A DNA stretch of 25,170 nt from NCBI GenBank assembly GCA_030649775.1, contig JAUSFR010000033.1, positions 1 to 25,170 of the forward strand. The letters are read 5' to 3'. This DNA is from a bacterium. Lineage in GTDB: Bacteria; Patescibacteriota; Minisyncoccia; Phycocordibacterales; UBA10002. Of this stretch, positions 19,144-25,170 are shown piece after piece (position 1 is the stretch's first letter; every line of letters starts with the position of its first letter). The notes beneath the pieces were generated by a model. The model did not search any database and was not told the origin of the DNA. It was given only the letters and a program-made list of their open reading frames with translations. The position numbers and the translations under genes are program-made.

Positions 19144-20373
19144 GTGAGACGATTTTTGGCACTTACTTTGTATTCGGTCTGCGGAGCCACGGTTGTGGTC
19201 GCTTTAATGGTGTCCCGTTCTCCACTCCTCTCGTTCCGTGACGTGAGTACATTTCTTGCCAGCGCGTTTTTTACCGAAAGCATTACTCCCGAACAGCTCA
19301 AAGAAATCTATACACGCGCGACGCACGGAGAGCGTAAAGTGCGCGTGCTTATCGTACCAGGACATGACGACGGCGCGTGGGGTACCGAATTTAAGGGAGT
19401 TCACGAAGCAGACATGACGGTCGCGGTGGGGGAGGAACTCGCCAGACTTCTCGCGTCCGATTCCGCGTACGACCCGGTGCTGGTGCGCACCGCAAAAGGG
19501 TATACTCCCTCGTTTCAGGATTATTTTGAACGGGAGCAGGAGAATATTCGTGTACTTCTCGCCGATAAGAAGAAAATCATGAGCGACCTCGTGCGTTCGG
19601 GTAGTGTGCATATGACCGAAGGTATTATTCACAACATGGCTCAAAATGAAGTCGCGACCAGACTCTACTCTTTCAATAAATGGGCAAACGAACATCGCGT
19701 TGATATCGTACTCCACCTGCACTTCAACGACTATCCGGGGAGGGGGTACGGACGACCCGGACGGTACAGTGGGTTTTCGCTCTACGTACCCGACTCGCAA
19801 TTCTCAAATGCGCGCGCGAGCCGCGCCCTCGCGTTCTCGCTTCTTGAGCAGTTCCTCCGTTTTTACGCGGGAAGCAATTTACCCGTTGAGAACAGCGGTA
19901 TCGTGGAAGACCAAAAACTTATCGCGATAGGGGCGTACAACACGCTTGACCCCGCCTCGGTGCTGATTGAGTACGGGTACATCTACGAGCAAAAGTTTTT
20001 GGAGTCGTCCGTCCGCGCTCGTATACTGAAGGAGCTCGCGTTCCAGACCTATCAAGGACTCAATCGTTTTTTTGGCAAGTACGGCGAAATCTTTCAAAAA
20101 TACCCAACGACATTGCTCCCTCACGAATGGCAAGAGACGCTCGCGCAGGGAAACGAAGGGAGTACGAGCGTACTTTCACTTCAGGCCGCACTTCTCTTTG
20201 AAGAGTTGTATCCCCCCTTCGGAAAAAGTAAGCGCGACTGTCCGCTCACCGGAAGTTTCGGTCCGTGCACTGCACTCGCCGTAAAATATTTTCAGGAAAA
20301 GTACGGGCTCCCTCCTTCGGGAACAGTAGGGGAGCTTACGATGCAGAAACTCAATGAAAAATATAGCCACTAA
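19144..20373 (+). CDS. N-acetylmuramoyl-L-alanine amidase with peptidoglycan-binding domain
   Basis: Zinc amidase that cuts the bond between muramic acid and the stem peptide, likely for cell separation or wall remodelling. The 409-aa protein begins with a signal peptide or anchor (4-24, LALTLYSVCGATVVVALMV). The Amidase_3-type domain (about 66-310) has VPGHDDG (His74), GVHEADM (Glu88), HLHFND (His191/His193) and LIEYGYI (Glu276), the expected zinc ligands and catalytic Glu. A helical insert lies at about 120-170. The C-terminus (about 343-405: LSLQAALLFEELYP, GSFGPCTALAVKYFQEKYGLPPSG) is a peptidoglycan_binding_1 repeat. GTG start, chosen because the -10 ends 6 nt before it. Converges with the MurE-like gene. 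Confidence 0.88.
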   Translation: MRRFLALTLYSVCGATVVVALMVSRSPLLSFRDVSTFLASAFFTESITPEQLKEIYTRATHGERKVRVLIVPGHDDGAWGTEFKGVHEADMTVAVGEELARLLASDSAYDPVLVRTAKGYTPSFQDYFEREQENIRVLLADKKKIMSDLVRSGSVHMTEGIIHNMAQNEVATRLYSFNKWANEHRVDIVLHLHFNDYPGRGYGRPGRYSGFSLYVPDSQFSNARASRALAFSLLEQFLRFYAGSNLPVENSGIVEDQKLIAIGAYNTLDPASVLIEYGYIYEQKFLESSVRARILKELAFQTYQGLNRFFGKYGEIFQKYPTTLLPHEWQETLAQGNEGSTSVLSLQAALLFEELYPPFGKSKRDCPLTGSFGPCTALAVKYFQEKYGLPPSGTVGELTMQKLNEKYSH

Positions 20374-20375
20374 GA

Positions 20376-20466
20376 AGCGGAAGCTCGAAGCAAGGTACAA
20401 GCTCTAAGTTCTAAGAAAAGCGAAAGAGACGATTTCTTCGAGCTTAGAGCTTCGAACTTAGAACTT
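20376..20466. repeat. Inverted repeat of AAGCTCTAAGTTC-like words
   Basis: AGCTCTAAG (20400-20408) pairs with CTTAGAGCT (20443-20451), within wider arms of GAAGCTCGAAGC and TTCGAACTTAGAACTTCC words. It spans the gap between converging amidase and MurE-like genes and overlaps the last MurE codons; a hairpin forms in both transcripts. Related GAAGCTCGAAG words occur at 9228-9245. Confidence 0.6.
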
Positions 20467-21717
20467 CCGATCCGCGAGAATTTTGCTTAATTCTTCTTTT
20501 ACTACCGTTGCGTCATCCCACACCTCCTTCGCTCCCTTCGGCCCCATAATATACGGGTCGGTACCTTTGCCGGTGATGAGCACATAGTCGCCTTTGCTTG
20601 ATTTTTGGAGTGCCGTGCGGATAGCCGCTCTGCGGTCTAGAATGAGGAGCGGTTCTTTGTGTTTCATTCCGACAGCCATTTCGCGGATGATTTTCTCGGG
20701 GTCTTCGTCATACGGGTCTTCGTTGGTGAGGATAACCTCGTCACAGTATTTCTCCGCGATACCGGCCATCACGGGTCGCTTCCAGGTATCTCTCCCGCCC
20801 CCCGTATTTCCCAAAATGCACCGTTTGTATTTCCCCGCGTATGTTTGATAAAACTTTTCAAGCGAATCGGGAGTATGCGCGTAATCCACGATAACCGAAA
20901 AATCAGCCCCCTCAATTTTTTGCGCTCTTCCTAAAATGCCTTTTACCTTTTTAATACCCGCTTGGATTTTCTCCAGTGGCGTCCCTACCGCCTTCGCGTA
21001 GGTGGTGGCGGCAAGAATGTTGTACTTGTTGAATTCTCCCGGAAGTGAGGATTCGATGCGGACGCCGTTCCAGTTGAACGACACTCCCTCTGATGTCACT
21101 ACCGGCCCTCCCGCATCCTTTTCGCCGTAAGTCTGTTTTGTGCCGGTAAACACCTCCATGAATCGGTGTGCCTCTTTGTCATCTCCGTTTACCACGAGCA
21201 CCTTATCTTTCTTCGGTGACAACTCAAGCGCTCGCGCGATGGACACCTTCGCCCGCACGTAGTTTTCATATGAGCCATGCGATTCAATATGTTCCGGCGC
21301 GAGGTTGGTGAAGATAAGCGCATCAAGTGCGATGAACTTGTGCCTGAACTGTCGCGCGCCTTCCGAGGTCATTTCAATCACGGCATGGGTACAGCCCGCA
21401 TTTACCGCTTTCCGTAAAAAGCTCTGCAAGAAAAAACGCCCAGGCATCGTCATCTTGTGGAGATTGCGTTCTTTTTTGTCGCCAATTTTGAAATGAATCG
21501 TTGAGGCAGAAGCGGTTGTGTACCCCGCTTCTTCCAGAAGCGCGTTCACCAATTCTACCACCGAGCTTTTACCTTTCGTTCCGGTTACGGCAATCACGTT
21601 TAGTTTCCGCGAAGGAAAGCCATAGACAATCGCTCCAAGCAGGGCTAGGGAGTAGTGGTAGGGGAGTTTGATGGTGCGAAAAAGACGGCTTATAACGGTT
21701 CCTTTAAGGTTGTTCAT
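20458..21717 (-). CDS. MurE-like Mur ligase lacking the N-terminal domain
   Basis: ATP-dependent ligase of peptidoglycan precursor synthesis, probably adding the third amino acid to a UDP-MurNAc-peptide. The 419-aa protein has P-loop VTGTKGKSS (44-52), the central-domain blocks FTNLAPEHIESHGSYENY (136-153) and VNGDD, DYAHTPDSLEKF (278-289), TGGGRDTWKRPVMAGIA (305-321) and ITGKGTDPYI. It is 60-80 residues shorter than usual: only about 40 residues precede the P-loop, so the UDP-binding N-terminal domain is missing. Where meso-DAP-adding enzymes have DNPR, this has EDPY (333-336), so DAP specificity is not supported. It could be MurE with another substrate or a related MurE/MurT-like ligase. 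Confidence 0.82.
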   Translation of the reverse strand: MNNLKGTVISRLFRTIKLPYHYSLALLGAIVYGFPSRKLNVIAVTGTKGKSSVVELVNALLEEAGYTTASASTIHFKIGDKKERNLHKMTMPGRFFLQSFLRKAVNAGCTHAVIEMTSEGARQFRHKFIALDALIFTNLAPEHIESHGSYENYVRAKVSIARALELSPKKDKVLVVNGDDKEAHRFMEVFTGTKQTYGEKDAGGPVVTSEGVSFNWNGVRIESSLPGEFNKYNILAATTYAKAVGTPLEKIQAGIKKVKGILGRAQKIEGADFSVIVDYAHTPDSLEKFYQTYAGKYKRCILGNTGGGRDTWKRPVMAGIAEKYCDEVILTNEDPYDEDPEKIIREMAVGMKHKEPLLILDRRAAIRTALQKSSKGDYVLITGKGTDPYIMGPKGAKEVWDDATVVKEELSKILADRKF

Positions 21718-21837
21718 ATATTTGATTTTTTCTTTCGCCTCCCTTTTTAACAGCGTTGAACAGATTTTTAGGCAAGCGAGAAGTTTTTTATAACGGCAAA
21801 CACGCCACTTCTACGACAACGATAGATACTATAGGCA

Positions 21838-22452
21838 TCACGCGCTTTTGCCGAAATCCCTAAAAACCGTAAAAGCTATACCTATGATGAGGCATGAGAA
21901 GAAAATAAACTGTAAAGCGATAAACCCTTCAGTAATTCCGCTTCGCGTTTTTGCGGAACCAAAGCCCGTGATCTGATTTCCGTCGGTCGTATATTCGTAA
22001 ATTTGCGAACGGGCGTGGTCGGAGTCAATGAGTTCAAGACGAATTTTTGAGCCGGCTCTTTCCCCTGAGCTTTCCCACAAGCCTTTGGTGTAGCGGCCAC
22101 CGAAAGTAAGCGCTTCGTTCCATTTGGAGAGAAGCAGGTCTTTGTCCGTAAGAGGAACATATCGTAACTCATCGTTTGAAATAAAGCCGTCTACCTCGGG
22201 AAGGTTTACAAGTATAGAGGGTGCGTTTTTTTCGTCATACGAAACAAGCACCGCTCGATAGAGGGTGTCTATTTTTTCTTGGAGTGCCGATGTTTTGTAT
22301 ACATCAATTTCTTTGGTAGGGAATGCAAGGAATTGATACTGATTTTGGGGTATTGATGATTTCGGTGATGCTGTATAAAACACGTAACTTATGGTGACGT
22401 TTACTAGTAAGGCAACCAGCAAGAAAATGTAGCGATACTTTTTGAGTTGCAT
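21838..22452 (-). CDS. Hypothetical protein with two membrane segments
   Basis: Not recognised. 204 aa with an N-terminal hydrophobic segment (about 8-28, YIFLLVALLVNVTISYVFY) and a C-terminal one (about 175-196, FIALQFIFFSCLIIGIAFTV). The ~145 residues between are soluble-looking, with a plausible alternating strand pattern (GSKIRLELIDSDHARSQIYEY). With both ends anchored the middle probably lies outside. TTGACG-N18-CTAAAT ends 6 nt before the ATG. It is upstream of the MurE-like gene on the same strand with a 120-bp gap in which I see no gene, so cotranscription is possible. Confidence 0.7.
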   Translation of the reverse strand: MQLKKYRYIFLLVALLVNVTISYVFYTASPKSSIPQNQYQFLAFPTKEIDVYKTSALQEKIDTLYRAVLVSYDEKNAPSILVNLPEVDGFISNDELRYVPLTDKDLLLSKWNEALTFGGRYTKGLWESSGERAGSKIRLELIDSDHARSQIYEYTTDGNQITGFGSAKTRSGITEGFIALQFIFFSCLIIGIAFTVFRDFGKSA

Positions 22453-22458
22453 AAAGGT

Positions 22459-22488
22459 ATTTAGTTATGACTAGTACACATACGTCAA
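22459..22488 (-). promoter_or_regulatory. Promoter of the 204-aa gene
   Basis: Minus-strand TTGACG (22483-22488), 18-nt spacer, CTAAAT (22459-22464), then 6 nt and the ATG at 22452. The -35 is strong; the -10 is weak. Confidence 0.4.
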
Positions 22489-22558
22489 TTATATGTACCC
22501 GATACTATATCACAAGCCATGTTCTCCGTTTACAGGCCGACCATTTCCTTCTTTTTTC

Positions 22559-22567
22559 TGCTAGAAT
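22559..22567 (+). promoter_or_regulatory. Extended -10 promoter of the DPM-like gene
   Basis: TGC-TAGAAT followed by 6 nt (CAAGCT) and the GTG start at 22574. Confidence 0.55.
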
Positions 22568-22573
22568 CAAGCT

Positions 22574-23281
22574 GTGTCAAAAACCTTTGTCGTTATCCCG
22601 ACCTATAACGAGCGTGAAAATCTCCCCATTCTGGTGGAGAGAATTTTCGCCTTGAATATCCCCGAACTTGAACTCGTGGTGGTGGATGACCACTCTCCAG
22701 ACGGGACTGGCACCGTCGCGGACGAGCTCGCGAAAAAATATCCGATGAAAGTTTTGCATCGGGATGGCAAGCAGGGACTCGGAACTGCGTATATCACGGG
22801 ATTTAGGGAAGTACTCTCCCGCGCTCCGACAGATTCTCGTATTATACAAATGGATGCCGACCTTTCGCATGACCCTTCGGCAATCCCCACGCTTCTCCAC
22901 GCTTCCGAAAATTGCGACCTTGTCCTCGGTTCTCGATATATTGCGGGGGGAAAGATAGAGAGATGGGGGGCTTCCCGAAGGCTTATCAGCAAGTTTGGGA
23001 ATATATACGCGCGCATAATCCTTAGCTTGCCATACCACGACCTCACCGGCGGGTTTAAATGTTTCCGCCAGAAAACGCTTGAAGCGATAGATTTCAGCTT
23101 GCTAAGCTCGGTTGGCTACAACTTTCAGATTGAAACCACATTTCTTACGCACAAAAAAGGATTTCGGATTTGCGAGGTTCCCATCACCTTTACCGAGCGC
23201 AAAATCGGCACGTCAAAGTTCAACTGGACGATTATCTCGGAGAGTTTTTGGAAGGTGTTACTGCTTCGCCTCCGCGGGTAA
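22574..23281 (+). CDS. Polyprenol-phosphate mannosyltransferase-like GT2 glycosyltransferase (DPM1 family)
   Basis: Transfers a sugar from a nucleotide donor to a polyprenyl phosphate at the inner face of the membrane, supplying lipid-linked sugars to GT-C enzymes. The 235-aa protein has the GT-A fold signatures FVVIPTYNERENLP (5-18), VVVDDHSPDGT (35-45), the metal-binding MDADLSHDP (93-101), LGSRYIAGG and the DPM-type end LTGGFKCFRQKTLEAIDF, GYNFQIETTF, KIGTSKFNW. It has no C-terminal membrane anchor. The donor (GDP-mannose or UDP-glucose) cannot be fixed. GTG start set by the -10 spacing. The last 24 bp overlap the convergent DUF2079 gene. The neighbours are likely users of its product. Confidence 0.92.
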   Translation: MSKTFVVIPTYNERENLPILVERIFALNIPELELVVVDDHSPDGTGTVADELAKKYPMKVLHRDGKQGLGTAYITGFREVLSRAPTDSRIIQMDADLSHDPSAIPTLLHASENCDLVLGSRYIAGGKIERWGASRRLISKFGNIYARIILSLPYHDLTGGFKCFRQKTLEAIDFSLLSSVGYNFQIETTFLTHKKGFRICEVPITFTERKIGTSKFNWTIISESFWKVLLLRLRG

Positions 23282-24760
23282 CCCGACCACTTTCAATTTT
23301 TTGTTGACGAGAACGACGTAGCGGTCGTCAAAAACATACAGGTTGTACTGTCCTGATTTTTCATAACGGGTAATATATATGTTCATAGCTTCCGCGCTCG
23401 CGAAACCAAATAGGTCTTCGGTATTCAGCAGGGCGATGTCGGATAACTCCGGTTCAAAACCCGCGAAATATATTTTCGCACGATTCGCGAGATGCGGAAC
23501 AAGGTTGGTGTGTGCCGAGACACTGACTTCGGGCGGGACCAATCGCACAAGATTTCTATACGCTTCCTCTCGAGGGGTTGTTCTAAAATAGTCGGTGGGG
23601 AAGGCGGTCGGACGAAGGGGCGAGCGAACAAGGAATCCGAGGAGTATCGCGCAGAGGAACAAGACGCGGAGCTGTTTTTCTCTGTTCGGGAAACGAGAGA
23701 GGAAGAACCCCGCGCCGTAGATAGCCCCGAGAAACAGTCCGGGGATAAGAAGCGCGTCGTAATGATATTCGCTTCCGAATTGGGGGGAATAGTTCGTAAG
23801 CAGATTTTCCGCGAGGCCGGGAATAAGAAGTATAAGCGCCCGCCACGAGAGAAGAGGCAAAAACAAAAGGGGGAGCAAAAGCCAAAAAACATACGTTGCT
23901 TTTTGGGGTGTCGCTACTGTTTGTATCAGGAGTAGAGGGTTCAGGGCGATACTCCCCGCTATCTCGGTTCCCGTATTGCCGAGATTCGCGTACCTATCAA
24001 TACGGAACAGTCCTCCTCCTTCCGCGGGCATAAACACCTTTATCACCAAAAAGAAATAGATAAGCGCCAAAACAACGATACTGCCCGCGATAATGTTTTT
24101 CCTGTGTGGGCTGACGGAGGGCGGGGGCAACGAAGAGGCTGTCCTGTTCGCGAGCAAAAACAGCCCCGCGAAAAGAACGACCAAAATAGCATCTTCCTTT
24201 ACCAGTGCCGAGAGTGTCAGGAATACCGCGGACCACAACCAATTCCGTTTCTCCAGAAAGTAGAGCGCGAAAAGGAAAAGTGAAACAAAAAAAGCGACCT
24301 CATGAAAATCATACATCTGGAGCGCGTGAAGCGGGGGATAGAGGAGGTACGCGACCACTACCCAGCGCGGCCAAAACGAAGACACAATTCCCCTCTCCGA
24401 GAGGATTTTTTTCGCAAGGAGGAACAGTGGCCATGCGCCAAGCGCAAGTGCAAGGGTTTGCACGATAAGCAAATAGTACTGACCCCCTTCCTGAAACAGC
24501 GCCTGGAAAAAAGCGTAGCCCGGAACGAGCAGAAAGAGTATCGGGCTGAAGTGTACTCCCAGATGATTGGATACCTGCTCTATTGTATTTATAAGTCCAC
24601 GGCCGTGCGAGGCGTTCCAGAAGGATTGCGTGAAGATGCCAAGGTCCCACGCCTGTGTCGCGAAATGGTAATGACGCAGAGCGGTAAGCGTGCCAAACAC
24701 CACCGTGTAGAGAGCGATACCTCCCCAGAGAACCTGTCTATCGGATAGTTTTCGAAACAT
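23258..24760 (-). CDS. DUF2079-family polytopic membrane protein
   Basis: 500 aa with roughly ten membrane segments spread over residues 12-400, then a soluble C-terminal part with few hydrophobic runs. The N-terminal loop HFATQAWDLGIFTQSFWNASHGRGL and the following LGVHFSPILFLLVPGYAFF match DUF2079, a family thought to share the GT-C glycosyltransferase layout; activity is unproven. The Asp in WDLGIF occupies the first outer loop, where GT-C enzymes keep a catalytic acid. Lies between a DPM1-like enzyme and a GT39-type transferase, supporting a role in surface glycosylation. TACACT ends 6 nt before the ATG. Its 3' end overlaps the DPM-like gene by 24 bp. Confidence 0.85.
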   Translation of the reverse strand: MFRKLSDRQVLWGGIALYTVVFGTLTALRHYHFATQAWDLGIFTQSFWNASHGRGLINTIEQVSNHLGVHFSPILFLLVPGYAFFQALFQEGGQYYLLIVQTLALALGAWPLFLLAKKILSERGIVSSFWPRWVVVAYLLYPPLHALQMYDFHEVAFFVSLFLFALYFLEKRNWLWSAVFLTLSALVKEDAILVVLFAGLFLLANRTASSLPPPSVSPHRKNIIAGSIVVLALIYFFLVIKVFMPAEGGGLFRIDRYANLGNTGTEIAGSIALNPLLLIQTVATPQKATYVFWLLLPLLFLPLLSWRALILLIPGLAENLLTNYSPQFGSEYHYDALLIPGLFLGAIYGAGFFLSRFPNREKQLRVLFLCAILLGFLVRSPLRPTAFPTDYFRTTPREEAYRNLVRLVPPEVSVSAHTNLVPHLANRAKIYFAGFEPELSDIALLNTEDLFGFASAEAMNIYITRYEKSGQYNLYVFDDRYVVLVNKKLKVVGLPAEAKQ

Positions 24761-24766
24761 CCTTCA

Positions 24767-24772
24767 AGTGTA
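24767..24772 (-). promoter_or_regulatory. -10 box of the DUF2079 gene
   Basis: TACACT on the minus strand with 6 nt (TGAAGG) before the ATG at 24760. The 76-bp divergent spacer also holds the promoter of the next gene. Confidence 0.5.
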
Positions 24773-24801
24773 CAACATTTTTCGGCTGACAAACCAGTCT
24801 C

Positions 24802-24830
24802 TTGTACGCTAAAGAGTTCGGTGGTATTTT
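24802..24830 (+). promoter_or_regulatory. Promoter of the GT39-type gene
   Basis: TTGTAC (24802-24807), 17-nt spacer, TATTTT (24825-24830) preceded by TGG; exactly 6 nt (TTCACT) lead to the GTG at 24837. Confidence 0.6.
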
Positions 24831-24836
24831 TTCACT

Positions 24837-25170
24837 GTGCCCTCCTCCACTACAAAGAAAATACTTATCGCCATTCTCCTTGTTTCCGCACTGCTTCGGG
24901 TAGGGTGGATTTCGCGCGGGGATACCGTGAACGATGAAGTATTCTATGGCTTCCGCGCCGTCGGCCTCCTTGATTTTGACGAGGCGGGAAAGCAAACCAC
25001 CCCGCTTGAATGGTTTGACCCCGCGCCTCCCGCGTGGACCGGTCTTTCTTTTCACGACCACCCTCCGCGTGTTTTTTGGGTAGAGCACCTCTTTATCAAG
25101 GTCTTTGGTGAGAATAATTTCGCGATACGCCTCCCCTCGGCACTGCTCGGTATCGCCTCGGTCTATCTCG
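24837..25170 (+). CDS. GT39/PMT-like glycosyltransferase, N-terminal part (truncated by the window end)
   Basis: Open from a GTG to the end of the window (111 codons). Residues about 8-22 (KILIAILLVSALLRVG) are the first membrane segment. They are followed by an outer loop with NDEVFYGFRAVGLLDF, PLEWFD, LSFHDHPPRVFWVEHLF and ENNFAIRLPSALLGI. The (N)DE and FHDHPP elements are typical of GT39/ArnT-like (GT-C) transferases that take sugars from polyprenyl phosphate; the acid in NDE is the expected catalytic position. The start is fixed by the promoter geometry. The function suits the DPM1-like donor enzyme next door. The C-terminal bulk is not visible. Confidence 0.78.
   Translation, partial: MPSSTTKKILIAILLVSALLRVGWISRGDTVNDEVFYGFRAVGLLDFDEAGKQTTPLEWFDPAPPAWTGLSFHDHPPRVFWVEHLFIKVFGENNFAIRLPSALLGIASVYL

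Overview
The window looks like a piece of a small-genome Candidate Phyla Radiation (Patescibacteria, probably Parcubacteria-like) bacterium. The basis is gene content and style: short or trimmed versions of housekeeping proteins (YebC, HolA, MurE, a Pol I without a visible proofreading domain), a lone PilB-type ATPase, DUF2079 and GT39-type membrane proteins, few Shine-Dalgarno sites, and intergenic DNA filled with degenerate word-like inverted repeats. This placement is inference; no rRNA or marker ribosomal protein is present.

Layout. 1-4.3 kb: a class A penicillin-binding protein (-) diverges from tyrosyl-tRNA synthetase (+), which ends at a strong bidirectional terminator facing a 37-codon acidic mini-ORF. 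4.4-6.8 kb: ruvB, yebC and ruvC (-), without ruvA. 6.8-7.5 kb: about 690 bp without a convincing protein gene, holding a strong promoter, long-range RNA stems and a terminator-like hairpin (candidate structured RNA). 7.5-9.2 kb: pilB/gspE ATPase (-) with a perfect palindrome over its -10 box. 9.3-14 kb: tsaE, polA, an unknown 111-aa gene, a pseudoknot-like RNA region and holA (+). 14-16.9 kb: dihydroorotase (pyrC), a Cys-rich small ORF, dihydroorotate dehydrogenase (pyrD) and tRNA-Lys(UUU) (-). 16.9-20.4 kb: DoxX (-), a SpoU/TrmH methyltransferase (+), an anchored lamin-tail-like protein (-) and a peptidoglycan amidase (+). 20.4-25.2 kb: a MurE-like ligase (-), an unknown membrane protein (-), a DPM1-like glycosyltransferase (+), a DUF2079 membrane protein (-) and a GT39-type glycosyltransferase running off the end (+).

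Functions cluster around DNA replication and repair (PolA, HolA, RuvB, RuvC), tRNA function (TyrS, TsaE, TrmH, tRNA-Lys), pyrimidine synthesis (PyrC, PyrD), and cell-wall and surface-glycan building (PBP1, MurE-like, amidase, DPM-like, DUF2079, GT39).

The most striking regularity is in gene starts. About a dozen genes have a -10-like hexamer, often of extended TGn type, ending 6-8 nt before the start codon. That places the transcription start on the start codon, so leaderless mRNA seems to be the rule; only two genes show a clear Shine-Dalgarno. Choosing starts this way also corrects several over-long ORFs (PBP1, RuvB, PilB, DoxX, PyrC). The second theme is that intergenic repeat sequence has entered reading frames: polA carries three such in-frame segments and tsaE one.
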